Source of the DNA: CAWCCP01 sp963701245
GTDB lineage: Bacteria; Patescibacteriota; Saccharimonadia; Saccharimonadales; UBA4665
Assembly (NCBI GenBank): GCA_963701245.1
Contig: OY969576.1
Location: forward strand, 1,302,001-1,366,000
Direction: 5' to 3'
Length of the DNA stretch: 64,000 bases
The translations under genes were made by a program, and so were the position numbers. Positions 53,205 through 62,500 of this stretch are shown here, one piece after another (position 1 is the stretch's first letter; each line of letters begins with the position of its first letter). Below the pieces are notes generated by a model. It ran no database searches and was not told where the DNA came from. It worked only from the letters and a program-made list of their open reading frames with translations.

Positions 53205-54134
53205 CTATTTGCCGCTAGGGCTATACTGCAGCTGCTGAGCAACGCTAATACATACCGGGGCGCTTCTTCCGTTCGCTGAGCCAAGGTAGTTATATGGGCT
53301 AAACGCCACAGTCGAACAAACGTAAGCCGACTTCTCTTTTTGCGGGATAGTTATTGTCTGAGATATGCCCGTAATAGTGGCACCACTCTTCAATGATGAA
53401 TCCGTCTTGTTGGCCACAGTTTCAGCTTCGCCGGGATAGACGCCGTTCGAACCATCAAGCGGACTGCTAGTCGAGGAATAGAAGTAACGTGGGCCGTATT
53501 GGAAGCTTCCTGACGCATTTGGACCTACATTCTTAATCGTACTCGTAAAAGTAAGGCTTGGTCCGGAAGCGTCGGTCTCGGTGGTTGTGCCGGTTAGAGC
53601 CCACGGCGAGTTGCCAGATGTACGAGTACTGTTGTAGGCAGCAGGGTACCAGTTCTGGTTACAGCTCGTGAGCTCAACCGTAGTGCCGCTAAGTCCCAGA
53701 CAGTAGCTTCCGCGTTTACTGTCAGCGTGCCTGTTCTCGAACATGTGGCCACTCTGGGTCCAAGCACCCCCGTAAGGTGTACTCTTACAGCTAGTGCTGA
53801 CATACAACCGATTCTGGCCAAGGAGTGATGTGGACGAAGTACCGCTGACTGCAACGCAGCCAGCATTGAGGTCGATCTCACCATTGCTCGAATTAAAGCC
53901 GTATTTCTGTCCCACATTGCCGTTGCATGTCGCGACGTTTACGACACCGCCGGCCTCTTCATTCAAGCACGTGGTCCCACTACTAATGCCGTAAATGAGT
54001 TCAGGCGGTGGAGTAGCGGCATGGCTTGCTACAAGTAGATAGGTGCCTATGCCGGCGAAGATTACTACAAACACTACTATAGCTACCACGTGGTCGAAAC
54101 CCCGTTGGTTTAACTTCTTAAGATGAAATTTCAT
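53205..54134 (-). CDS. Secreted protein with ricin-like lectin features
   Basis: The 309-residue protein has a basic N-terminus, a membrane helix (DHVVAIVVFVVIFAGIGTYLLVASHAA, about residues 14-40) and a cysteine-rich extracytoplasmic domain. Repeated pieces (CLNEEAGGVVNVATCNGNVGQKYGF, CVAVSGTS, YCLGLSGTTVELTSCNQNWYP) look like a ricin-B beta-trefoil with QxW-type motifs reduced. The second half (about 190-300) is an Ig-like or CARDB-like beta domain. It could bind carbohydrate on a host or on a neighbouring cell. Upstream 54135-54280 has no gene. Confidence 0.65.
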   Translation of the reverse strand: MKFHLKKLNQRGFDHVVAIVVFVVIFAGIGTYLLVASHAATPPPELIYGISSGTTCLNEEAGGVVNVATCNGNVGQKYGFNSSNGEIDLNAGCVAVSGTSSTSLLGQNRLYVSTSCKSTPYGGAWTQSGHMFENRHADSKRGSYCLGLSGTTVELTSCNQNWYPAAYNSTRTSGNSPWALTGTTTETDASGPSLTFTSTIKNVGPNASGSFQYGPRYFYSSTSSPLDGSNGVYPGEAETVANKTDSSLKSGATITGISQTITIPQKEKSAYVCSTVAFSPYNYLGSANGRSAPVCISVAQQLQYSPSGK

Positions 54135-54280
54135 GTTTATCCTTTTAGTTTTAGTTAAAAGCTTATTGTATTTCTTAATTTAATCTAAACATTGTTGACC
54201 GGTGGAGTCAATAGGGCAAGCGCTTCAAATGGAACGCTTTTAACCCCGTAACCTGATCATGGTGCACGAAAAGAGACCTA

Positions 54281-55178
54281 ATGAACCCATTGCAAAACTA
54301 ATAACAGCGTAGTTACCTCAAGGTGGGTAGTATTCCTAGTGTTAAGCAAGGAAACACTACCCATGAGCAATGCTACGTACTTTTTAAATCAGTCGCAATA
54401 CAATTTCTTGGCAAATCTACTGCCGGAACCGCGACGGATGACCGGCCGTCCAAACATACCAAATAGCGAACTGCTGGGTGGCATCCTGTTTGTTCTCCGT
54501 ACCGGCTGTCGTTGGGAAGATATACCGGCCTCGGCTTGCCGGCACCACTACAGCTCCTGCTGGCGAAGACTCCGTTTCTGGCAGAAGCATGGTTACCTCA
54601 AGCTGGTCTGGCAACACATCCTCGTACTGCTTGACCGTGAGGGCCAGATTGACCTGACTCTGGGTAACCTCGACGGTTCACTGGTTCAAGCTCCACAGTT
54701 CGCCGGTGTTGGTTACGACTCTCAGCACCACCGGTACGGCACGAATATCTCACTCCTCACTGAGAGAAACGGACTGCCGCTGACCAGCATGACATTCAAG
54801 GGCAACCGCAATGACATAACCGCTGCCGAGGCGACCATGAACAAACTCCGCGTTGGCGCGAAGCGACGAGTGCTAGAGCTGAATGCCGACAAGGGATATG
54901 ACAGTCAAACGTTCCGACGCCATCTCAGGAAGCGAGGCGTTGGCACGAACATCCCAGAACGGAAGTCCAGGCACCGTAGAAAGCGAGGACGCAAACCACG
55001 CATGGATAAAGCTCACTTCAAGTTCCGGGCATTCGTGGAGCGCACGAATGCGTGGCTCAAGTCGTACCGGAAACTACGCTACCGCTACGAACGGAAGCGA
55101 GGAATGTTTCAGGCGGTTGTCGACTTTTGCTGCCTGCTTATCTGTTTGCGGCGGGTGGGAGTTTTGCAATGAGTTCAT
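54281..55178 (+). mobile_element. IS5-family (IS427-type) insertion sequence, about 0.9 kb
   Basis: Inverted ends ATGAACCCATTGCAAAACT (54281-54299) and the inverse of ATGAACTCATTGCAAAACT (55160-55178) match at 18 of 19 positions. It disrupts the PLD gene of the second element after codon 25. The left flank is not the other half of that gene, so a deletion accompanied or followed the insertion. Confidence 0.8.
54363..55172 (+). CDS. IS5-family transposase
   Basis: The 269-residue protein has the DUF4096 N-terminus (RMTGRPNIPNSELLGGILFVLRTGCRWEDIP, about residues 23-53). The DDE_Tnp_1 core shows GNLDGSLVQAP (D, about 105), LNADKGYDSQTFR (D, about 182) and FRAFVERTNAWLKSYRKLRYRYER (E, about 232). 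AAGGAAA precedes ATG 54363. G+C is higher than around it, in keeping with recent arrival. Confidence 0.92.
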   Translation: MSNATYFLNQSQYNFLANLLPEPRRMTGRPNIPNSELLGGILFVLRTGCRWEDIPASACRHHYSSCWRRLRFWQKHGYLKLVWQHILVLLDREGQIDLTLGNLDGSLVQAPQFAGVGYDSQHHRYGTNISLLTERNGLPLTSMTFKGNRNDITAAEATMNKLRVGAKRRVLELNADKGYDSQTFRRHLRKRGVGTNIPERKSRHRRKRGRKPRMDKAHFKFRAFVERTNAWLKSYRKLRYRYERKRGMFQAVVDFCCLLICLRRVGVLQ

Positions 55179-55254
55179 AGAATGTTTCCTCATTGTATAG
55201 TTTTGATGTAAGCAGGTCAGTTGGGATTGCTGTACGCTTAAGAAGGCTAAACAT
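55179..55254 (-). pseudogene. 5' fragment of the second element's PLD gene
   Basis: It encodes MFSLLKRTAIPTDLLTSKLY and five further residues, differing from the intact copy at 52333 by two residues. It is cut by the IS5 end at 55178. Its start region and the recombinase-tail frame in front of it (55260-55363) are preserved. Confidence 0.8.
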
Positions 55255-55354
55255 TCCGTTTCCCCTCCGTGTGGTCAATACAACCTAATTCTTCCAACCT
55301 AAGGTGTAATTTCTCCACACTGGGGTATAAAGAGTTCCATCGGAGGCGGGTAGA

Positions 55355-55363
55355 GCGTACCAG
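55355..55363. other. attR-type core: junction of element and chromosome
   Basis: GCGTACCAG preceded by element right-end sequence and followed by a run of seven T and ACAATAATTAC. The T-run is probably what followed the tRNA-Arg before insertion. The next 229 bp up to the HAD gene contain no gene. Confidence 0.7.
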
Positions 55364-55592
55364 TTTTTTTACAATAATTACAACCTGCTCTGTGAAGAAA
55401 TCTAATATAGTTGTTGCAGTCAAGCTTCTGCCTAAGAAATATCACTTATATTATCTGTTGGAGGAATGAACAATACTTGCCAAGTTTCGACTAAACCAGT
55501 TCTCGCCATAACGTTAGATCACCATACTATTCGTAAATTAGCGAAATTACTCTTGATACAAATCAAGCATTCAGTAATAATTAATAGTATCC

Positions 55593-56261
55593 ATGATTAA
55601 GGCTGTTATCTTCGATATGGATGGTGTCATAGTAGATAGTGAGCCATTAAACGACCAGCATAAGGCCTTATTCTTAAAAGAGCTTGGTATAGAAACCGCT
55701 GGACAAGACGTCTGGCAGCAATTTCACGGTATGAATTCAAGAGATGCATGGTCGAAATTAAAGACCGATTACGGAATAAGCCACGATCTTGAATACCTCA
55801 TTGAGCGTGGTCAAGCTAGTTACATAGATTTTTTAAATGCGCTGTCAGAAATACCAATTGTTCCAGGTGTCGGTAGACTCATTAAGGAATTGAAAAAATC
55901 TGGCCATAGACTAGCCGTTGGTTCTTCAGCAAGTCCAGGTAGAGTCGATTTGGTTTTGAAGAAATTAGATCTTATGAAGTATTTTGAAGTAGTTGTTCAT
56001 GGTAACGAAGTTAAGCATGGCAAACCAGATCCAGAGTTATTTTTGTTAGCCGCCAGTAAACTTAAGATGAAACCTGCAGAATGTTTGGTAATAGAAGATG
56101 CAGAAGCAGGAGTAAAAGCAGCAAACGCAGCAAATATGAAATGCATAGGTTTTTCAGGTCTGCCACATAATCATGAGGACTTATCAGCTGCTGATCTTAT
56201 AGTAACTAGCTTCAATGAACTTGCTGATACCGTAAAAATTAAAGGTCAATTACGGATATAG
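55593..56261 (+). CDS. HAD hydrolase of the beta-phosphoglucomutase-like type
   Basis: The 222-residue protein has motif I FDMDGVIVDSEPLN (D8, D10), motif II VGSSASPG (about residues 109-116), motif III HGKPDPELF (about 143-151) and motif IV VIEDAEAGVKAA (about 167-178). The DxDGVxxDSE pattern and C1 cap place it with sugar-phosphate phosphatases and phosphomutases. It is the first gene after the integration site. Confidence 0.88.
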   Translation: MIKAVIFDMDGVIVDSEPLNDQHKALFLKELGIETAGQDVWQQFHGMNSRDAWSKLKTDYGISHDLEYLIERGQASYIDFLNALSEIPIVPGVGRLIKELKKSGHRLAVGSSASPGRVDLVLKKLDLMKYFEVVVHGNEVKHGKPDPELFLLAASKLKMKPAECLVIEDAEAGVKAANAANMKCIGFSGLPHNHEDLSAADLIVTSFNELADTVKIKGQLRI

Positions 56262-56296
56262 ACATTAAAACCTAAATATCTTGCTACAATAGGGCA

Positions 56297-56953
56297 ATGA
56301 AAACGGCACTCATTACCGGTTTTGAGGCTTTTGGCCGCTATATGATTAACCCGGCAAAATGGTTGGTATTATCTGCTGACGGAAAAGAAATTGCTGGTTA
56401 TCGGATATACTCGTTAATTTTACCAAATATTATGGGTTTATCGGACAATATCGAGAATCCTGGAATAACCGTTATTAAACTGGCACGCGAAATTAAGTCG
56501 GATGTCATTATTTCTTTTGGTTTAGGCCCTCACGTACATGGTTTTCGAATTGAACGAACGGCAACAAATTGGATCGATAATAAGAAATATTGCCTCCCTG
56601 GTGAAAATAATCACCCACTTGATCAAGATCAACCTCCAAAAGAACGGAGGGCAATCGATATGATTCACTGGGATCTACCGAAAATGAAAGAATTGTTTGG
56701 ACAAGCAGCTATTCCATTTGATACGGACATATCTGACGATGCCGGCCTGTACTCCTGCAATGGCATAATGTATAGAGTTCTGTTCGCAATGCAAATGGAA
56801 CGTATTAAAATACCTTATCTCTTTGTGCATATCAGTTGCACAGAAGAAGCAGTCGAGCTTATACCAGATTTTGACAGGGCTACTAAAACTATTATCAAAA
56901 AAGAAGATACAGTCAAAGCCTTAGAAATTATTTTACAGTCCTTGGTAGTCTAA
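56297..56953 (+). CDS. Pyroglutamyl-peptidase I-like (C15 family) protein
   Basis: The 218-residue protein has ALITGFEAFGRYMINPA (about residues 4-20), the catalytic Glu in GFRIERTATNW (about 81-91), the catalytic Cys in DDAGLYSCNGIMYRVLF (about 147-163) and the His in YLFVHIS (about 172-178). The Glu-Cys-His triad is complete, so peptidase activity on N-terminal pyroglutamate is plausible. An extended -10 (TGCTACAAT) ends 6 nt before the ATG. It stands alone. Confidence 0.88.
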   Translation: MKTALITGFEAFGRYMINPAKWLVLSADGKEIAGYRIYSLILPNIMGLSDNIENPGITVIKLAREIKSDVIISFGLGPHVHGFRIERTATNWIDNKKYCLPGENNHPLDQDQPPKERRAIDMIHWDLPKMKELFGQAAIPFDTDISDDAGLYSCNGIMYRVLFAMQMERIKIPYLFVHISCTEEAVELIPDFDRATKTIIKKEDTVKALEIILQSLVV

Positions 56954-57052
56954 GCGACCATCGTTTTCCCCTCTGACAACGATTAAATTCATAATCAGGT
57001 TTAATGAATTAACCCATTCAGTCTAATCATTGCCGTACAATAAATTTCTTTT

Positions 57053-58060
57053 TTATTCTTGTCCCCATTCTCTTATAATATATTCATGAACTCGATTGTC
57101 TATCTTATCTGCAGCTTGAGACAAAGTTTGGACAAGCATTTCAATAACAGTTGGAATTAACTCTCTTACGGATAAGGCAGGACACGTCAGAGTTTTCATA
57201 TGGAGTACAGGATGACCTTCATTAAGTGATTGGGATGTCGCCGCTTCAGGGGTTTCTTTTAGCTTGGCGAAATGCGCTAAACCATGATCATCTAGTACGA
57301 CGCAATCATGTATAAAATTTAAGAATCGATCGAGACGCATCCCGGCGCAACGACGTCCGAGCAGCTTTAACTGTTCAATCTGTCCCATAGCATCTGGAAT
57401 AACATCGGCAATTCTAGCTGAAGTAACATCACCAATTGAAGATGATGTAGTAGCTTCAGCCCCGGAGCCAGTTGCGTTTTTGAATATATGAATTTTAGAA
57501 AATACGCTTGTAAGAACGATTCCAGCTCCGGACAATGCTTCGGCTCCGACCTGACGTGACGTGAGATGTTCAGCTATGATGATGTCTATGGGATTATTGT
57601 ATTTAACACCTTTTCTTGTATCCGCTTCAACTGTTAATGTATCGGCAATCAATCTTAGGCTTGGCGGTAACGCTTGACTTGCACGTAACGCGACATCCTG
57701 AAATGGTTGATGCATATAGAATCTTGATTGTCGATTGTTATCTGGTATAAATAACCCGCGTGTCGTTCGAGATCCCATAAGTGACCAATATTCGGACAAA
57801 CTATCAGACATAGATGTTATGATGTTTTGCCTATTTTCAGCATCATCCAGCTCTGAAGCAAATCCTGGCATAAGAAGTCGGTGACCGATGTATCGTGCTT
57901 CCTCGAGCGTTTCGTTATCAAATCCTCGGACGACACAAAGAACAGCTTCTGCTACTTCGGCTGTAGGGTATTCTGCAGGGGATGTTATCAATTGAGCATT
58001 TACTAAAGAATGCAAACCATTCCAAGTTGGATTTAAATTGGGTAAAACTTCTCCAGGCAT
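57053..58060 (-). CDS. Hypothetical protein, 335 residues
   Basis: I do not recognise this protein. It is soluble, without signal peptide or membrane helix, largely helical in composition, with scattered cysteines (CVVRG, CAGMRLDRF, HDCVVLDDHG, LTCPAL). An internal GSGAEATTSSSIGD linker near residue 200 separates two halves. It stands alone; TTGCTA, 17 bp and TATAAT end 8 nt before the ATG. Confidence 0.6.
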   Translation of the reverse strand: MPGEVLPNLNPTWNGLHSLVNAQLITSPAEYPTAEVAEAVLCVVRGFDNETLEEARYIGHRLLMPGFASELDDAENRQNIITSMSDSLSEYWSLMGSRTTRGLFIPDNNRQSRFYMHQPFQDVALRASQALPPSLRLIADTLTVEADTRKGVKYNNPIDIIIAEHLTSRQVGAEALSGAGIVLTSVFSKIHIFKNATGSGAEATTSSSIGDVTSARIADVIPDAMGQIEQLKLLGRRCAGMRLDRFLNFIHDCVVLDDHGLAHFAKLKETPEAATSQSLNEGHPVLHMKTLTCPALSVRELIPTVIEMLVQTLSQAADKIDNRVHEYIIREWGQE

Positions 58061-58414
58061 ACATATATATTATATAATAACCTGATAATAATAGCAATTT
58101 TTCCTTCAAAGATTCCAGGTTGTCTAAATTCGATAACATTATCGCGGTGTTAGTACTTCCAATCCAAGGTAACTTACATCAAAGTCATTGGTCTGCAACC
58201 GACGACTGTTGTTTACTTGATTAACCAAAGATTGCATTTTTTTATGAGAAGTTAATTTCATTTTCAAGTTGTACCAAGCTATATAAAGGTAAGTTTTCGA
58301 CAATTTATTTAGTAATGCCTTCTAGTGTATTGTTTTATTAATTCTATAATATAATAAGTAAGGTTTTGGATCGGTTATTAAATCTGCTTCTAGCGATTAA
58401 ATTTAAGGAGTTAT
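58061..58414. other. 354-bp intergenic region with divergent promoters
   Basis: At the left edge lies the minus-strand promoter of the 335-residue gene (TATAAT as ATTATA at 58069-58074). At the right a TATAAT at 58345-58350 probably starts the purM-purL transcript, leaving a leader of about 58 nt with AAGGAG before ATG 58415. The middle (58100-58330) contains no gene. I do not see a purine or other riboswitch core. Confidence 0.5.
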
Positions 58415-59512
58415 ATGGCAAAAAAACTATCTTATCATACTCTAGTTAATTATGATCAGGCTGACCCCATGAAAGTACTCGCTCAAAAACAAGGTTTTGC
58501 CACTCGTAAAAATATGCCATTCGGCTTTCAGGAACTCGATGGAACGAGGGGTGAATCAGCTTATGTTTTTTCTATGGGAGACTTATATGGTGCCTTCGTG
58601 CAAGAAGGTTTAGGAACGAAAAGCCTGATTGCGCAATCATTATATGAATCAACAGGTAAATCATACTTTGCCGCAATTGCACAAGACACTGTTGCCTGTA
58701 TTATTAATGACCTCATCAGCGTTGGTGCAACACCAGTTGTATTAAATGCCTATTGGACATCGAGCTCGTACGAATGGCTGACTGACCATAAACTGGCTGA
58801 GGATTTTATTAGAGGCTGGCGTGCAGCATGTGACCTGGCAGGTGTCGTATGGGGAGGTGGTGAAACCCAGTCTCTTTCCGGAATTATTGAGGTTGGTAGA
58901 TTGGAGTTTGCTGGCTCAGCATTTGGAGTAATGCGGTCAAAGCAGCACCTGATTCAATCTAATAACCTGCAAGTCGGTGACGTAATTGTACTCATAGAAT
59001 CAAATGGCGTTCACGCGAATGGTATTAGTCTAACTCGTGAAATTGCAAGAAAACTTAAAGATGGCTACCAAACAAAATTAAAGGACGGCCACGAATTCGG
59101 TGAGACATTACTTAAGCCTGCTCATATTTACTCCCGATTAGTTCAGAACTTATTGGATGAAGATGTCGCTATTCATTACTTAGCAAATATCACTGGACAC
59201 GGGTGGCGCAAAATAATGCGAGCGGATAAACAATTCAATTATGTACTAACTGACATTCCGCAAGTTCCTGAAATATTTAATTTTATTGCCGGGCAAGCCG
59301 ACAATGACGAAAAAGAAATGTATAGTAATTATAATATGGGTGCTGGCTATGCTATTTACGTATCCTCAGCACAAGCAAAGCAGGTGCAAAGAGCTGCAGC
59401 GAAGCTTGGAATGAAGTCATGGATTGCCGGCCAAATAGAAAAAGGCCCGAAGCAAGTCGTCATAAAACCTAAAAATATTACCTATAATGCAGAGACACTG
59501 GGGGTACGATAA
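58415..59512 (+). CDS. purM: Phosphoribosylformylglycinamidine cyclo-ligase (AIR synthase)-like
   Basis: The 365-residue protein closes the imidazole ring in purine synthesis. It has the N-terminal FSMGDLYGAFVQEGLGTKSLIA (about residues 51-72), DTVACIINDLISVGATPVVLNAYW (about 90-113), GGGETQSLSGII (about 146-157), SNGVHANGISLTREIA (about 192-207), HYLANITGHGWRKIMR and NMGAGYAIYV (about 307-316). The last segment is typical of PurM ATP binding. It overlaps purL by one base (TAATG). AAGGAG precedes the ATG. Confidence 0.85.
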   Translation: MAKKLSYHTLVNYDQADPMKVLAQKQGFATRKNMPFGFQELDGTRGESAYVFSMGDLYGAFVQEGLGTKSLIAQSLYESTGKSYFAAIAQDTVACIINDLISVGATPVVLNAYWTSSSYEWLTDHKLAEDFIRGWRAACDLAGVVWGGGETQSLSGIIEVGRLEFAGSAFGVMRSKQHLIQSNNLQVGDVIVLIESNGVHANGISLTREIARKLKDGYQTKLKDGHEFGETLLKPAHIYSRLVQNLLDEDVAIHYLANITGHGWRKIMRADKQFNYVLTDIPQVPEIFNFIAGQADNDEKEMYSNYNMGAGYAIYVSSAQAKQVQRAAAKLGMKSWIAGQIEKGPKQVVIKPKNITYNAETLGVR

Positions 59513-62500
59513 TGGATATTCATAAAGGGTCATCGGCGCTATCTCAATTTCGAACAGATAAGTTCTTGCAGCGATTACGTAAAATCAACCCAGAAATTAA
59601 AAGTATAGAGGCTGAGTATATTCATTTTATTGACATAGAAGGAAACCTGAGTAGTGAAGAAAAGAATTATCTGAACGAATTATTAACCTATGGTTCAGCC
59701 TATCAAGGCACTAGAAAGGGAATATTATTCTTAGTTACTCCCCGGCCGGGTACGATTTCCGTTTGGTCATCGAATGCAACTGACATTGCTCATAATTCTG
59801 GACTAGGACAAATCAAGCGTCTTGAACGTGGTATTGCTTATTACGTGCAAGGAGCACAATCAGACCATGATGCCATTGCTGGGCAACTTCATGATCGCAT
59901 GAGAGAAATAGTGCTAGCGGATATAGATGACGCAACAATCTTGTTTGAAACTAGCAAACCACCGACTTTCCAAAGTGTTGATATTTTAAAGGATGGTAAA
60001 CCTGCTTTGGAGTTGATGAATAAAGCAATGGGCCTAGCACTCTCCAATGACGAAATGGATTACCTAACAAAATCGTATAAAAATCTCAATCGTAACCCCA
60101 CTGATATTGAGCTCATGATGTTTGCTCAACTCAACAGTGAACATTGCCGACATAAAGTCTTCAATGCAGATTGGATTATAGATGATATCAAACAACCTAA
60201 GTCCCTCTTCGCTATGATAAAAAACACAAACGAACGTGGCGGACAGGACGTAATGTCTGCTTATGTAGATAATGGAGCTGCCATACGCGGCCCCGTTGCC
60301 AATCGCTTTTATAGTGATCCTGATAAATCAAATGAATACCGGTATCACCATGAGCCAGTCCATATGACTATAAAGGTTGAAACCCATAATCACCCTACTG
60401 CCATCTCACCAGCACCAGGTGCTGCTACTGGGACGGGTGGAGAAATTCGCGATGAAGCAGCAACAGGACGTGGGGCTAAAACTAAAATGGGCTTAACGGG
60501 TTTTACCGTATCAAATTTAAACATTCCTGGTGCTAAGCAGCCCTGGGAGCAGCCCTATGGTAAACCAGGGCGATTAGCTTCTGCACTGGACATTATGCTT
60601 GAAGCACCAATTGGCGCATCAAGATTTGCAAATGAATTCGGTCGTCCTGGATTAAGTGGCTATTTTAGGACCTATGAACAAAAGTTAGATGACGGCGTAC
60701 GTGGTTATCATAAACCGATTATGATTGCCGGCGGCTTGGGCAATATCCGTGAAGGTGACGTCTATAAAGAAAACTTAGCAGTAGGTTCATTGATCATCGT
60801 GCTCGGGGGGCCAGCTATGTTAATTGGTCTTGGCGGCGGAGCAGCAGCAAGTATGCAGGCTGGCACTAATGATCAGGTACTTGATTTTGCATCAGTCCAA
60901 CGTGGCAATGGTGAAATGGAGAGACGCGATCAAGAGGTCATTGACAGCTGCTGGGCACTTGGTGAGCGTAATCCTATTAAAGCGATTCACGATGTCGGTG
61001 CCGGTGGCTGGTCAGTGTCTTTACCAGAATTAGTTCACGATAGCGGCAGAGGGGCAGTTTTTGAATTACGAGATCTCCCGAACGCTGAGCCAGGACTTAC
61101 TCCCTTGCAAATCTGGTGCAACGAAGCACAGGAACGTTATGTGCTTGGTATTGAGCCTCAGGATCTTGATAGATTTAAGGCTATATGTTCTAGAGAGCGT
61201 TGCCCGTTTATGGTTGTCGGCAACTTAACTGAAGAACAGCAGTTGATTTTATCTGACCGCTTATTTAAAAATCGTCCTATAAATGTTCCCATTAATGTTC
61301 TGCTTGGTAAACCGCCCAAAATGTCTCGAGAAGTGCGAAGTGTGGTCACAAAACTTCCCAAAATTGATCTTCGTAGAATATCTTTAGACCAGGCTGTTGA
61401 ACGAGTGCTGCACGTGCCAGCAGTTGGCAGCAAAAAGTTCCTAATTACGATTGGTGATCGTACAGTCAGTGGTCTTGTAGTTCGCGATCAAATGGTAGGT
61501 CCATGGCAAATACCTGTTAGCGACGTAGCGGTCACGACAACAACCATGTTAAGTGAGACTGGGGAAGCAATGGCCATGGGCGAGCGAGCTCCGGTAGCTC
61601 TTATTAGCGCGCCATCGTCTGCTCGAATCGCTATCGGCGAAGCTATTACAAACATACTGGCGGCAGATATTAAACAACTCTCAGACATAAAATTATCAGC
61701 TAATTGGATGGCGGCTATTGGCTCTAATAGAGAAGACCAAAACTTATACGAAACCGTCAAGGCAGTTGGTGAAGAGTTCTGTCCTGCACTTGACCTGACG
61801 ATTCCGGTTGGTAAAGATTCAATGAGCATGCGCACTACCTGGCAAGAGGATGATAACGATAAAAGTGTTACCTCTCCTCTTTCGCTCATTATTACGGGGT
61901 TTGCACCTGTGCAGTCTACAAATAAGACTTTGACCCCGCAGCTAGTTGTCACTAAAGACACTGTTTTGATAGTAATCGATCTTGGACAAGGTAAAAACCG
62001 CTTAGGTGGTTCTGCATTAGCACAATCATATAATCAACTAGGAGATACTGCTCCCGATATTGAGCCAGAATTGCTTAAAAGATTTTTCACAACCTTGCAG
62101 CAATTAAAAGCAAAAAACACTATTCTGGCGTATCACGACAGGTCCGACGGCGGACTGCTCACAACCTTATGCGAAATGGCATTTGCAAGTCATTGCGGTC
62201 TCCATATTAATCTCGAGGAATTACACGGAGAAATATTAGGAAAACTTTTTAATGAAGAGCTGGGTGTTGTGATTCAAATCCCAGCCGCTGATAAGCAGCA
62301 TATCCTGAAACAATTACGTCAATCGGTTACCGAACACGTGTATGAAATTGGTTACCCCACAGCAACCCAAACTATACAATTCTGTGACGGTCAAACGAAA
62401 TATGAAGCTAGCCGTGCACAATTAGAAAGTTGGTGGGGTGAGACCAGCTACCAGCTTCAAAAATTGCGTGATAATCCAGCTTGTGCAGATCAGGAATTTA

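Larger units (their letters stand above)
52470..55363. mobile_element. Remnant of a second, related integrative element
   Basis: It begins with recombinase 3' sequence at the 52461 core and ends with a diverged copy of the large element's right end (PLD start and recombinase tail) at the 55355 core. Only about 2.9 kb is left, including a secreted-protein gene and an IS5. The order matches a tandem insertion at the same tRNA followed by a large internal deletion. Confidence 0.7.

Noticed and set aside
58350..58414. Purine riboswitch in the purM leader
   Set aside because: The leader is short and lacks the conserved three-way-junction core sequences.
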